Below, one piece after another: positions 32,936 through 41,979 of a stretch of 64,000 nucleotides of DNA. Made by a program: the position numbers and the translations under genes. The stretch covers positions 496,001 to 560,000 of the forward strand of contig CAKPMX010000001.1 in NCBI GenBank assembly GCA_934168205.1, given 5' to 3'. The number at the start of each line of letters is the position of its first letter. Position 1 is the stretch's first letter. Origin of the DNA: an uncultured Bacilli bacterium. GTDB taxonomy: Bacteria > Bacillota_I > Bacilli_A > RF39 > UBA660. The notes beneath the pieces were generated by a model. It was not told where the DNA came from. It did not search any database and saw only the letters and a program-made list of their open reading frames with translations.

Positions 32936-33562
32936 ATGAAAAAAGTAGAACTTTTAAATCTAAAAGGTGAAAAAGTAAAGGACATTAATTTAAACGAAGA
33001 AATATTTGGAATTACCCCAAACAAAGCTGTTTTAAAAGATGCAATCATCTTAACAATGGCATCTTTAAGACAAGGAACACATAAAACTAAAAACCGTTCA
33101 GAAGTTTCTGGTGGAGGAAGAAAACCATGGAGACAAAAAGGAACAGGACGTGCTCGTCAAGGATCAATTAGAGCTGTTCAATGGGTAGGCGGAGGAAATT
33201 ATGGAACTCCAGTACCTAGAGATTATAGTAAAAAACAAAATAGAAAAGAAAGACAATTAGCTTTAAAATCAGCATTAAGTGATAAAGCTATTGGAAAATC
33301 AATTATAGTTGTTGAAAACATCTCTTTAGCAACACCAAAGACTAAAGAAATGGTTAACTTACTTGAGACATTAAAACTAGCTGACAAGAAAGTATTAATG
33401 GTAGTTAAAGAATTTGATGACAACTTAATTTTAGCTTCTCGCAATCTACAAAATGTAGTATTAATATTGGCAGAAGAAATCAATGTATTAGATTTAGTTA
33501 GTACAGATGTAATGCTAATAACAGAAGAAGCATTAAAAACAGTTGAGGAGGTGCTTAAATAA
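32936..33562 (+). CDS. rplD: Ribosomal protein L4
   Basis: 208 residues. It lines the peptide exit tunnel, with the extended loop 'SEVSGGGRKPWRQKGTGRARQGSIR' region intact. It is the regulator of the S10 operon in some bacteria. The stop overlaps the rplW start (TAATG). Confidence 0.98.
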   Translation: MKKVELLNLKGEKVKDINLNEEIFGITPNKAVLKDAIILTMASLRQGTHKTKNRSEVSGGGRKPWRQKGTGRARQGSIRAVQWVGGGNYGTPVPRDYSKKQNRKERQLALKSALSDKAIGKSIIVVENISLATPKTKEMVNLLETLKLADKKVLMVVKEFDDNLILASRNLQNVVLILAEEINVLDLVSTDVMLITEEALKTVEEVLK

Positions 33563-33846
33563 TGAAAGACACTAAATATTTAGAAATAATCAAAGCACCA
33601 GTTATTACTGAAAAATCACAAATTGCAAAATCTGAAGGAAAATATACTTTTAAAGTAGATCCTAAAGCTACAAAGTTAGAAATAAAAGATGCAATTGAAA
33701 AAATCTTTAAAGTAAAGGTTACATCAGTAAAAACAATGAATGTAAAACCTAAGAAAAGAAGAGTTGGTCGTTACACAGGATTAACAAATCGTTCAAAGAA
33801 AGCAATTGTTACTCTTGCAGACGGACAAACAATTGATCTTGGTTAA
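33562..33846 (+). CDS. rplW: Ribosomal protein L23
   Basis: 94 residues. It sits at the tunnel exit and docks SRP and trigger factor. 'IIKAPVITEKS' and 'NVKPKKRRVGRYTG' are typical. GAGGAGGTG lies 7 bases before ATG, and the start overlaps the rplD stop. Confidence 0.98.
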   Translation: MKDTKYLEIIKAPVITEKSQIAKSEGKYTFKVDPKATKLEIKDAIEKIFKVKVTSVKTMNVKPKKRRVGRYTGLTNRSKKAIVTLADGQTIDLG

Positions 33847-33860
33847 GGAGGAGAAAAATT

Positions 33861-34691
33861 ATGGCAATCAGAAATTATAAACCTACTACACCAGGACGTA
33901 GAAAAATGAGTGCTTTAGTTAATGAAGAAATTACAAAGAGTACTCCAGAGAAATCACTTGTAGTTACTGTTAAGAAAAATGGTGGCCGCAATAATCAAGG
34001 TAAAATAACAGTTCGTCATCAAGGTGGCGGTGCTAAAAGAAAATATCGTATTATTGATTTCAAAAGAAATAAATTAAACGTACCTGGAACCGTAGCAAGC
34101 ATTGAATACGATCCAAATAGAACTGCAAACATTGCATTAATCAATTATGCAGATGGAGAAAAAAGATATATAATCGCTCCAAAAGGTTTAACTGTAGGTA
34201 TGACAGTAATGGCTGGAGCTGATGCTGATATAAAAGTTGGTAACGCATTACCAATTATCAACATCCCAGTAGGTACAATGATTCATAACATTGAACTTCG
34301 TCCAGGAAAAGGCGGAGAACTAGCAAGAAGTGCTGGAGCATCTGCACAAATCCTTGGTCGTGAAGGAAATTATGTAATGATTCGTTTATCATCTGGAGAA
34401 CAAAGAAAAGTTTTAGAATCATGTATGGCAACAGTAGGAGTAGTTGGAAACGAAGACTCTTCACTTGTTAAAATAGGTACAGCAGGACGTAAACGTCATA
34501 TGGGTATAAGACCAACCGTTCGTGGTTCTGTTATGAACCCTAATGACCATCCACATGGTGGTGGTGAAGGACGTGCTCCAGTAGGACGTAAGGCACCAAT
34601 GACTCCATGGGGTAAACCTGCACTTGGATTAAAGACACGTAAGAAAAAACAATCTGACAAGTTCATAGTACGTCGTCGCAATAGTAAATAG
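33861..34691 (+). CDS. rplB: Ribosomal protein L2
   Basis: 276 residues, normal. It is needed for subunit joining and peptidyl transfer. C-terminal 'MNPNDHPHGGGEGR' holds the conserved His near the peptidyl transferase centre; 'RGSVMNP' precedes it. TAAGGAGG precedes ATG. Confidence 0.98.
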   Translation: MAIRNYKPTTPGRRKMSALVNEEITKSTPEKSLVVTVKKNGGRNNQGKITVRHQGGGAKRKYRIIDFKRNKLNVPGTVASIEYDPNRTANIALINYADGEKRYIIAPKGLTVGMTVMAGADADIKVGNALPIINIPVGTMIHNIELRPGKGGELARSAGASAQILGREGNYVMIRLSSGEQRKVLESCMATVGVVGNEDSSLVKIGTAGRKRHMGIRPTVRGSVMNPNDHPHGGGEGRAPVGRKAPMTPWGKPALGLKTRKKKQSDKFIVRRRNSK

Positions 34692-34708
34692 GAAAGGATG
34701 ATTAAAAA

Positions 34709-34978
34709 ATGGCAAGAAGTTTAAAAAAAGGGCCTTATGTATTCGATAGATTATTAAAAAAGGTTCAAGAATTAAATAAGTCTGGAAAAAAAGAAGTCAT
34801 TAAAACATGGTCACGCCGTTCCACTATTTTTCCTGATTTTATAGGACACACATTTGCAGTACACAATGGTAAAGAATTTATACCAGTTTATGTTACTGAA
34901 GATATGGTTGGACACAAATTAGGTGAATTTGCATTAACACGTAAATTTGGTGGACATGGTTCAGACAAAAAGAAATAA
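34709..34978 (+). CDS. rpsS: Ribosomal protein S19
   Basis: 89 residues. It contacts 16S rRNA in the 30S head with S13. 'RSLKKGPYVFDRLL' and 'GHTFAVHNGKEFIPVYV' are family signatures. The binding site GAAAGGATG is moderate. Confidence 0.98.
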   Translation: MARSLKKGPYVFDRLLKKVQELNKSGKKEVIKTWSRRSTIFPDFIGHTFAVHNGKEFIPVYVTEDMVGHKLGEFALTRKFGGHGSDKKK

Positions 34979-35002
34979 AAAAATGACTAGGAGGGTAAAT
35001 AT

Positions 35003-35338
35003 ATGGAAGCAAAAGCAATTGCTAAGGGACTTAGAGTATCACCAATTAGAGCTCGTTTAGTAGCTGACATGATTCGTGGTAAAAGTGTACAAGAAGCTTT
35101 AGTTATATTAAATAATGTTAATAATAAGTCCGCAAAGCTTACAAAGAAAGTATTAGACTCTGCTATTGCTAACGCTGTTAATAATAATGGCGCAGATGCT
35201 GCAACACTTTATGTTAAAGAAGCAAGAGTAGATGCTGGTCCTGTTATGAAACGTCATTTCTTCGATTCACGTTCTCATATTGGACATAGAAATCATAGAA
35301 CTAGTCACATTATCATAGCTGTGGCTACAAGAAACTAA
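35003..35338 (+). CDS. rplV: Ribosomal protein L22
   Basis: 111 residues. It spans from the tunnel wall to the 50S surface; 'VSPIRARLVADMIRGK' and the hairpin ending 'SHIGHRNHRTSHI' are present. The usual RAKGRA-like hairpin tip reads as 'HFFDSRSHIGHR', a variant at the tunnel loop. TAGGAGGG precedes ATG. Confidence 0.97.
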   Translation: MEAKAIAKGLRVSPIRARLVADMIRGKSVQEALVILNNVNNKSAKLTKKVLDSAIANAVNNNGADAATLYVKEARVDAGPVMKRHFFDSRSHIGHRNHRTSHIIIAVATRN

Positions 35339-35353
35339 TAAGGAGGTTACAAA

Positions 35354-36004
35354 ATGGGACAAAAGGTAAATCCTAATGGACTAAGACTTGGCATTAACAA
35401 GGATTGGGAAGCTAAATGGTATGCTGGTAACAAAGACTTTTCTAAGTTTTTAGCTAAAGATGTTAAGATTCGTGAATATATAGCAAAGAATCTTAAAAAT
35501 GCTGGTGTAGCTAAAGTTGAAATCGAAAGAAATGCTAAGAGATGCGAAGTTGTAATTCATTCTTCTAAGCCTGGATACATCATTGGTAAAGGCGGAGAAG
35601 AAATGAACAAATTAAAGAAACAACTATCAACAATTGCTGATGAAAATATTCAAATCACAATTGTTGATATTAAAAAAGCAGATTTAAATGCTCAATTAGT
35701 TGCTGATTCAATCGCTGATCAAATTACTAATAGAGTATCATTCCGTATGGCTCAAAAACGTGCTATCAAAAATGCAATGAAAGCAGGAGCTAAAGGAATT
35801 AAAACAAGTGTATCTGGTCGTTTAGGCGGAGCTGATATGGCACGTAGCGAAGGATATACAGAAGGAACAATTCCTCTACATACATTAAGAGCTGATGTTG
35901 ATTATGCTACATCTGAAGCAGACACAACATTCGGAAAAATTGGTGTAAAGGTATGGATCTATAAGGGAGAAATCCTAAACAAAAAGGCTAAAGGAGGTAA
36001 TTAA
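35354..36004 (+). CDS. rpsC: Ribosomal protein S3
   Basis: 216 residues. Part of the mRNA entry site and helicase activity. 'GQKVNPNGLRLGINKDWEAKWYA' starts it; the KH motif IIGKGGEEM and 'GRLGGADMAR' follow. TAAGGAGG precedes ATG. Confidence 0.98.
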   Translation: MGQKVNPNGLRLGINKDWEAKWYAGNKDFSKFLAKDVKIREYIAKNLKNAGVAKVEIERNAKRCEVVIHSSKPGYIIGKGGEEMNKLKKQLSTIADENIQITIVDIKKADLNAQLVADSIADQITNRVSFRMAQKRAIKNAMKAGAKGIKTSVSGRLGGADMARSEGYTEGTIPLHTLRADVDYATSEADTTFGKIGVKVWIYKGEILNKKAKGGN

Positions 36005-36005
36005 T

Positions 36006-36425
36006 ATGTTAATACCGTCAAGAACAAAATATCGTCGTGTACATAGATTACCTTACGAAGGTAGATCTCGCGGAAACAGAGAATTACACTTTGGAGATTA
36101 TGGTCTACAAGCAAAAGAAGGTGCTTGGATTACTGCTAATCAAATCGAAGCTGCTCGTATTGCTATGACACGTTATATGAAACGTGGTGGAAAAGTATGG
36201 ATCAATATTTTCCCACACATGCCATTAACTAAAAAGCCTATTGGTACAAGACAAGGTAAAGGTAAAGGTAACGTTGAAGGTTGGGTTGCTGTAGTTAAAG
36301 AAGGAAAAATCATGTTTGAAATTTCTGGAGTAACTGAAGAAGTAGCTCGTGAAGCATTACGTCTTGCCTCTCACAAATTACCAGTAGCAACAAAATTCGT
36401 AATGAAAGAAAGCAAGGGTGAATAA
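36006..36425 (+). CDS. rplP: Ribosomal protein L16
   Basis: 139 residues. It organises the A-site region of the 50S. 'LIPSRTKYRRVHR', 'GRSRGNRELHFGDYGLQA' and 'GTRQGKGKGNVEGWVA' are typical. One base separates it from rpsC, and rpmC starts 2 bases after it, so the three are tightly coupled. Confidence 0.98.
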   Translation: MLIPSRTKYRRVHRLPYEGRSRGNRELHFGDYGLQAKEGAWITANQIEAARIAMTRYMKRGGKVWINIFPHMPLTKKPIGTRQGKGKGNVEGWVAVVKEGKIMFEISGVTEEVAREALRLASHKLPVATKFVMKESKGE

Positions 36426-36427
36426 GA

Positions 36428-36622
36428 ATGAAGGTTAAAGAAGTTAGAGAACTATCAACTGAAGAAATCAATAAAAGATTAGTTGAAGCAAAAGAAGAAT
36501 TATTCAATTTACGTTTCCAACAAGCAACAGGTAATCTAGAAAAACCTTCTAGAATTAGAGAATTAAGACACACCGTTGCAAGATATAAAACAGTTCTAAG
36601 AGAACGTGAGATTAGCGAATAG
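36428..36622 (+). CDS. rpmC: Ribosomal protein L29
   Basis: 64 residues, two helices with 'KEELFNLRFQQATGNLEKPSRIRELR', the family core. It lies near the tunnel exit next to L23. The site GGGTGA overlaps the rplP end. Confidence 0.97.
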   Translation: MKVKEVRELSTEEINKRLVEAKEELFNLRFQQATGNLEKPSRIRELRHTVARYKTVLREREISE

Positions 36623-36631
36623 GAGGGTATT

Positions 36632-36892
36632 ATGGAAAAGAAAGTTAAAAAAGAATTAGTTGGTAAAGTAGTTAGCGCAACTAATGATAAAACAATTAGT
36701 GTTTTAGTTGAAACTTATAAAAACCATCCATTATATCACAAGAGAGTTAAAAGCTCTAAGAAGTATTGTGTACATGATGAAAAAAATATAGCTAAAGTTG
36801 GAGATACTGTAAGAATAGTAGAAACTAGACCATTATCAAAAACTAAGCATTTCTATTTAAAAGAAATCGTAAAAGAAGCAGTTATTATTTAA
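36632..36892 (+). CDS. rpsQ: Ribosomal protein S17
   Basis: 86 residues, an OB fold and primary 16S binder. 'LVGKVVSATNDKTISVLVETYKNHPLY' and 'VGDTVRIVETRPLSKTK' are clear. AGGAGGG precedes ATG. Confidence 0.98.
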   Translation: MEKKVKKELVGKVVSATNDKTISVLVETYKNHPLYHKRVKSSKKYCVHDEKNIAKVGDTVRIVETRPLSKTKHFYLKEIVKEAVII

Positions 36893-36920
36893 CGCTGAAG
36901 ATGAGAAGGAGGAATAATCT

Positions 36921-37289
36921 ATGTTACAACAAGAAAGCCGTATGAAGGTTGCTGACAACTCGGGAGCTCGTGAATTACTAGTAATCCGTGTTCTAGGTGG
37001 AAGTAAAGTTAAAACAGGTAACATTGGTGATGTAGTAGTTGGAACAGTAAAAAATGCCATTCCAAATTCACCAATTCCAAAAGGAAAAGTTGTAAAAGCA
37101 GTTATCGTTCGTAGTCGTCAAGGCGTTCGTCGTGAAGATGGAAGTTACATTAAGTTCGATGACAATGCTTGCGTTATCATTCGTGATGACAAGAGTCCAG
37201 TAGGTACTCGTATTTTTGGACCAGTAGCAAGAGAACTTCGTGATAAAGATTACATGAAAATTGTATCTTTAGCAAAAGAAGTACTATAA
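36921..37289 (+). CDS. rplN: Ribosomal protein L14
   Basis: 122 residues, the family's exact length. It forms bridges to the 30S subunit. 'RMKVADNSGARELLVIRVLGG' and 'DDNACVIIRDDKSPVGTRIFGPV' are diagnostic. AGAAGGAGG precedes ATG. Confidence 0.98.
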   Translation: MLQQESRMKVADNSGARELLVIRVLGGSKVKTGNIGDVVVGTVKNAIPNSPIPKGKVVKAVIVRSRQGVRREDGSYIKFDDNACVIIRDDKSPVGTRIFGPVARELRDKDYMKIVSLAKEVL

Positions 37290-37302
37290 GAGGAGGATAA
37301 AT

Positions 37303-37614
37303 ATGAACTTTAAAGTAGGAGATGAAGTTGTAGTTATCGCTGGTTCTGACAAAGGTAAAAAAGGAAAAATAATTAAAACATTAAGAGCTGAAAATAAAGT
37401 TATTGTTGAAGGTGTTCACGTTGTTAAAAAACATCAAAAACCTACAGGACAAGAATCTGGTGGAATCTTAGAAGTAGAAGCACCAATCAATGCATCAAAT
37501 GTTATGATAATTGATCCTAAGACTAAGAAAAGAACTAGAATAGGACATACAACTGATACAAAAACAGGTAAGAAAATAAGAATAGCAAAAAAATCAAACG
37601 AGAAGCTTGATTAA
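37303..37614 (+). CDS. rplX: Ribosomal protein L24
   Basis: 103 residues. An assembly initiator with a KOW motif: 'KVGDEVVVIAGSDKGKKGKI'. 'KKHQKPTGQESGGILEVEAPI' follows. GAGGAGG precedes ATG. Confidence 0.98.
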   Translation: MNFKVGDEVVVIAGSDKGKKGKIIKTLRAENKVIVEGVHVVKKHQKPTGQESGGILEVEAPINASNVMIIDPKTKKRTRIGHTTDTKTGKKIRIAKKSNEKLD

Positions 37615-37631
37615 TTGGAAGGAGGGTAACT

Positions 37632-38171
37632 ATGAACCGCCTAAAAGAGAAATACTTAAATGAAGTTGTTCCAAGTTTAATGAATAAGTATAATTATAAG
37701 TCAAAAATGGAAGTTCCAAAGTTAGAAAAAATTGTTATTAATATCGGAGTAGGAGATGCAACATCTAACTCAAAATTATTAGATGCTGCTGTAGCTGATT
37801 TAACAAAATTATCAGGACAAAAGCCAGTAGTTACAAAGGCTAAAAAGTCAATTGCTGGATTTAAAGTAAGAGAAGGTCAACCAATTGGATGTAAAGTTAC
37901 TTTAAGAGGAGAAAATATGTATAACTTTATGGATAAGTTAATATCAATTTCACTTCCTAGAGTAAGAGATTTCCGTGGAGTTAGTCCAAAAGCATTTGAT
38001 GGTAGAGGAAACTATACAATGGGAATCAAAGAACAATTAATCTTTTCAGAAATAGATTATGATGATGTTGTAAAAGTTCGTGGTATGGATATCATATTCG
38101 TAACTACAGCTAACACTAACGAAGAATCATTTGACTTATTAAATGGACTTGGAATTCCTTTTAAAAAGTAA
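37632..38171 (+). CDS. rplE: Ribosomal protein L5
   Basis: 179 residues, standard. It binds 5S rRNA. 'KLEKIVINIGVGDA', 'GQKPVVTKAKKSIAGFKVREG' and 'FRGVSPKAFDGRGNY' are present. GAAGGAGGG precedes ATG. Confidence 0.98.
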   Translation: MNRLKEKYLNEVVPSLMNKYNYKSKMEVPKLEKIVINIGVGDATSNSKLLDAAVADLTKLSGQKPVVTKAKKSIAGFKVREGQPIGCKVTLRGENMYNFMDKLISISLPRVRDFRGVSPKAFDGRGNYTMGIKEQLIFSEIDYDDVVKVRGMDIIFVTTANTNEESFDLLNGLGIPFKK

Positions 38172-38184
38172 TGGGAGGAATATT

Positions 38185-38370
38185 ATGGCAAAGAAAAGTA
38201 TGATTATAAAAGCTAATAGACCACAAAAATATAAAGTGCGTGAATATACAAGATGTAGCCGTTGCGGTCGTCCACACGCAGTTATGAGCAAGTTCGGAAT
38301 ATGCCGTATTTGCTTCCGTGAATTAGCTTATAAAGGACAAATACCAGGAATTAAAAAATCAAGTTGGTAA
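38185..38370 (+). CDS. rpsN: Ribosomal protein S14, zinc (type Z) form
   Basis: 61 residues, the short form. Two CxxC pairs (CSRC and CRIC) bind zinc. ATG 38185 follows GGGAGG and gives the family start MAKKSM; a frame reaching 38143 lies in rplE. A zinc-free copy, often made under zinc limitation, is not in the window. Confidence 0.97.
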   Translation: MAKKSMIIKANRPQKYKVREYTRCSRCGRPHAVMSKFGICRICFRELAYKGQIPGIKKSSW

Positions 38371-38389
38371 TTGGAAAGGAGGAGTCAAA

Positions 38390-38791
38390 ATGGCAGTAGT
38401 AACAGATACAATTGCAGATATGTTAACACGTATTCGTAATGCTAATCAAATGCGTTATGAAGAAGTAAAAGTTCCTGCTTCTAAAATCAAAACTGAAATA
38501 GCAAGAATTTTAAAAGAAGAAGGATTTATAAAAGATTATAAAATAGTTAAAGATGATGCTCAAGGAACTATTGTTTTAACATTAAAATATACAGACAAAA
38601 AGGAAAGAGTTATCACTGGGCTAAAAAGAATTTCCAAGCCAGGACTTCGTGTTTATGCAAAGAACGATGAAGTACCTAAAGTATTAAATGGTTTAGGAAT
38701 AGCAATTATTTCTACATCAAAAGGAATTATGACAGATAAAGAAGCTCGTAAAGAAAATATAGGTGGGGAAGTTCTAGCTTATATTTGGTAA
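38390..38791 (+). CDS. rpsH: Ribosomal protein S8
   Basis: 133 residues. It binds the central 16S domain and often regulates the spc genes. 'DTIADMLTRIRNANQMRYEEVKVPASK' and 'GIAIISTSKGIMTDKEARKENIGGE' are typical. GGAGGAG precedes ATG. Confidence 0.98.
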   Translation: MAVVTDTIADMLTRIRNANQMRYEEVKVPASKIKTEIARILKEEGFIKDYKIVKDDAQGTIVLTLKYTDKKERVITGLKRISKPGLRVYAKNDEVPKVLNGLGIAIISTSKGIMTDKEARKENIGGEVLAYIW

Positions 38792-38818
38792 TAGAATAAA
38801 ATATAAGGAGGTGTCAAT

Positions 38819-39349
38819 ATGAGCCGTATTGGAAATCGTATAATTACAGTTCCAGAGGGAGTTACTGTTGAAAATATCGATAATGTTGTCACTGTAAAAG
38901 GACCTAAGGGTACTCTAACACAACCAATGTTAAAAGATATTACAATGAAACAAGAAGGTAACACAATTACTCTAGAACGTTTAAATGAAAGTGCTAAAGC
39001 AATGCACGGTACTATGAACGCTCTTATTAACAATATGATTATTGGTGTGACAACAGGATATTCTAAATCACTAGAAATAATCGGTGTTGGATATCGTTTC
39101 AATGTACAAGGAAGTAAATTAGTAATTAACGCTGGATATTCACATCCAGTTGAAATGCAAGTTCCAGCTGGATTAACAGTAGAAGCTAATGGAAATACAG
39201 AAATAACTATTAAAGGTATTGATAAAGTATTAGTTGGTGAATTCGCTGCAAATGTTCGTAAAGTAAGACAACCTGAACCATATAAAGGAAAAGGTATTCG
39301 TTATAAAGATGAACATATCCGTCGTAAAGAAGGAAAGAAAGCTGCTTAA
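38819..39349 (+). CDS. rplF: Ribosomal protein L6
   Basis: 176 residues, two repeated domains. 'RIGNRIITVPEGVTV' and the C-terminal 'RQPEPYKGKGIRYKDEHIRRKEGK' are conserved. It lies near the factor-binding site of the 50S. AAGGAGGTG precedes ATG. Confidence 0.98.
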   Translation: MSRIGNRIITVPEGVTVENIDNVVTVKGPKGTLTQPMLKDITMKQEGNTITLERLNESAKAMHGTMNALINNMIIGVTTGYSKSLEIIGVGYRFNVQGSKLVINAGYSHPVEMQVPAGLTVEANGNTEITIKGIDKVLVGEFAANVRKVRQPEPYKGKGIRYKDEHIRRKEGKKAA

Positions 39350-39371
39350 TAGGTAGGAAGGAGAAAATAAA

Positions 39372-39734
39372 ATGATAAAAAAAGAATCTCGTAATAGTAT
39401 GCGTGTTAGTCGCCATGAAAGAATTCGTAAGACACTTATTGGAACAAGCGCAGTACCTAGATTATGTGTATTCCGTTCTAACAAGGACATTTATGCACAA
39501 ATAATTGATGATACAACTAGAACTACTCTTGTATCTGCTTCCTCATTAGATAAAGATTTAAAAATTGAAAACGGAAGTAATGTTGAAGCAGCAAAAGTTG
39601 TTGGAAAAGCAATAGCTGAAAAAGCAAAAAAAGCAAAAATTACAAAAGTAGTATTCGATAGAGGTGGATACCTTTATCATGGACGTGTACAAGCTTTGGC
39701 TGAAGCAGCACGTGAAAATGGATTAGAATTCTAA
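39372..39734 (+). CDS. rplR: Ribosomal protein L18
   Basis: 120 residues. It binds 5S rRNA with L5. 'RHERIRKTLIGTSAVPRLCVFRS' region and 'FDRGGYLYHGRVQALAEAARENGLEF' are diagnostic. GAAGGAG precedes ATG. Confidence 0.98.
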   Translation: MIKKESRNSMRVSRHERIRKTLIGTSAVPRLCVFRSNKDIYAQIIDDTTRTTLVSASSLDKDLKIENGSNVEAAKVVGKAIAEKAKKAKITKVVFDRGGYLYHGRVQALAEAARENGLEF

Positions 39735-39746
39735 TAGGAGGGTATT

Positions 39747-40256
39747 ATGCAAAAGAAAACTCGTGAAACAAAAGACAAACTTTTAGAAGAATTAGTAATT
39801 GATGTTAAAAGCGTTGTTAAAGTTAACAAAGGTGGACGTCAAAGAAGATATTCTGCTATCGTAGTTGTCGGAGATCGCAAGGGTAAAGTTGGCTTAGGTA
39901 TCGGAAAAGCTAACGAAGTACCAGATGCAATCAAAAAAGCAATTCAAGATGCTAATAAAAATTTAATTACAATACCTCTAATTGATGGAAGAACAGTTGC
40001 TCATGAAGCAATCGGTACTGCCGGTGCTGCTAGAGTAATCATTAAGCCTGCTGCTGCTGGTACTGGTATCATCGCAGGTGGATCAGTTCGTGCTATTTTA
40101 GAATTAGCAGGAATTCGTGATGTTGTTTCTAAATCACTAGGGGCAAGAACAAAATTAAACATGGCTACAGCTGCTCTTAATGCTTTAAAGTCAATTAAGA
40201 CTCCAGAGCAAGTTGCAGAATTACGTGGCAAAACAGTAGAGGAGATATTAGGATAA
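39747..40256 (+). CDS. rpsE: Ribosomal protein S5
   Basis: 169 residues. It affects accuracy and lies at the mRNA entry. 'VKVNKGGRQRRYSAIVVVGD' and 'GTGIIAGGSVRAILELAGI' are present. The stop overlaps the rplO start (TAATG). In Bacilli rpmD (L30) normally lies between these genes; there is no room for it here. Confidence 0.98.
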   Translation: MQKKTRETKDKLLEELVIDVKSVVKVNKGGRQRRYSAIVVVGDRKGKVGLGIGKANEVPDAIKKAIQDANKNLITIPLIDGRTVAHEAIGTAGAARVIIKPAAAGTGIIAGGSVRAILELAGIRDVVSKSLGARTKLNMATAALNALKSIKTPEQVAELRGKTVEEILG

Positions 40257-40699
40257 TGAAATTACATGAATTAGAAAAAAATATCGGTGCTACTCATGCT
40301 AAAAAACGTGTTGGACGTGGATCAGGATCTGGTCTTGGAAAAACATCTGGAAGAGGCCAAAAAGGACAAAAGGCACGTTCAGGTGGTAGTATCAATCCAG
40401 TATTTGAGGGTGGACAATTACCATTATATAGAAGACTTCCAAAAAGAGGTTTTACAAATGATAAATTCAGAACAAGATACGCTGTTATCAATTTAGATGA
40501 ATTAAATAGATTCGAAGAAGGTACAGTAGTTACACCAGCCTTATTAAAAGAAACTGGAATAATTAAAAAACAATTAGCAGGAATCAAAGTTTTAGGAACT
40601 GGAAAACTAGAGAAAAAACTTACAATTCAAGCTAACAAATTCTCAGCTAGTGCTTTAGAAAAGATTCAAGAATCAGGTAGCAAAGCTGAGGTGATCTAA
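40256..40699 (+). CDS. rplO: Ribosomal protein L15
   Basis: 147 residues. A late 50S assembly protein. 'VGRGSGSGLGKTSGRGQKGQKARSG' region and 'EGGQLPLYRRLPKRGF' are typical. The start overlaps the rpsE stop; GAGGAG is about 10 bases upstream. Confidence 0.98.
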   Translation: MKLHELEKNIGATHAKKRVGRGSGSGLGKTSGRGQKGQKARSGGSINPVFEGGQLPLYRRLPKRGFTNDKFRTRYAVINLDELNRFEEGTVVTPALLKETGIIKKQLAGIKVLGTGKLEKKLTIQANKFSASALEKIQESGSKAEVI

Positions 40700-40700
40700 T

Positions 40701-41975
40701 ATGTTTAAATCTATGAAGCAATTGTTTACACCAACCAACAAAGATTTAAGACATAGAATTTATTTTACACTTGGTGCTTTATTAATATTCATATTAGGAA
40801 TATCAATAAGAGTTCCAGGAACACAGGATCTTACAAGTAATTTAGGATTCTTAGAGTTAATTAATACCATGGGTGGAGGAGCTTTAAAAAATTTCTCAAT
40901 ATTTGCCCTAGGTGTAATGCCATACATTACGGCATCAATCATAATGCAATTATTACAAATGGATGTTATTCCTTACTTTTCTGAATTAAGTAAGCAAGGA
41001 CCAACAGGTAGACAAAAGTTAAATCAAATAACAAGATATATGGGTATTATCTTTGCCTTTATTGAAGGATATGCCTTTGCCTTTGCCTTTATCGGCAAAA
41101 CTGGTACTCCAATGGAATATTTATATATATCAATTGTTTTAACAGCTGGAACATCTTTCCTATTATGGTTAGGTGATCAAATTACTCAAAAAGGTATTGG
41201 AAATGGTATGAGTTTAATTATCATGGCTGGTATCATCGCAACACTTCCACAAATGTTTATTGATGCTTTCAAAAACTTAATAGTATTTGAAGGAACTGCA
41301 CAAGTAATTACTTTAGGAATAATAAAATTCTTAATATTTGTAATAATCTATTTTGCAATAGTCATTGGTGTAATATTCATTCAAGAGTCTGAAAGAAGAA
41401 TACCAATACAATATGCAAACAAATCAACAAATGCATTTGGTAGTGCTGCACAAAGCTTTATGCCAATTAGAATTAACTCTGCAGGAGTAATACCTGTAAT
41501 ATTTGCTTCAAGTTTACTATCAATTCCAAGCATTATTGCTCAAGTAGTTAAAAATGAAGGATTTGCAGTATTCGTACAAAAATATTTAACATATACAACA
41601 CCGGTAGGTTTCTTAATATATATTATATTCATTTTCTTCTTTGCATATTTTTACACATTTGTACAATTAAAACCAGAAGAATTTGCTAAGAATTTACAAG
41701 AAAATGGTGGATATATACCAGGGATTAGACCTGGAGAAGAAACAAAGAAGCACATAAGTAAAGTGTTATCAAGATTAACTGTATTAGGAGCTTCATTCCT
41801 AGTAGTTATTGCTGGATTACCAATTTTATTCTCAAAATTTACTAGTCTACCAACATCAGTATCAATTGGTGGTACAGGACTATTAATCGTAGTAGGAGTA
41901 GCATTGGAAACATATAAACAACTAGAAGGAAGTCTTTTAAGTAGAAGTTATAAAAGAGGATATAGTAGAAGGTAG
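40701..41975 (+). CDS. secY: Protein translocase subunit SecY
   Basis: 424 residues, ten membrane segments. It forms the Sec channel. 'LGVMPYITASIIMQLL' and 'ERRIPIQYA' are family signatures, and the plug and lateral-gate regions look normal. GAGGTGAT precedes ATG one base after rplO. The only protein export channel gene in the window other than the T7SS motors. Confidence 0.98.
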   Translation: MFKSMKQLFTPTNKDLRHRIYFTLGALLIFILGISIRVPGTQDLTSNLGFLELINTMGGGALKNFSIFALGVMPYITASIIMQLLQMDVIPYFSELSKQGPTGRQKLNQITRYMGIIFAFIEGYAFAFAFIGKTGTPMEYLYISIVLTAGTSFLLWLGDQITQKGIGNGMSLIIMAGIIATLPQMFIDAFKNLIVFEGTAQVITLGIIKFLIFVIIYFAIVIGVIFIQESERRIPIQYANKSTNAFGSAAQSFMPIRINSAGVIPVIFASSLLSIPSIIAQVVKNEGFAVFVQKYLTYTTPVGFLIYIIFIFFFAYFYTFVQLKPEEFAKNLQENGGYIPGIRPGEETKKHISKVLSRLTVLGASFLVVIAGLPILFSKFTSLPTSVSIGGTGLLIVVGVALETYKQLEGSLLSRSYKRGYSRR

Positions 41976-41979
41976 TATA

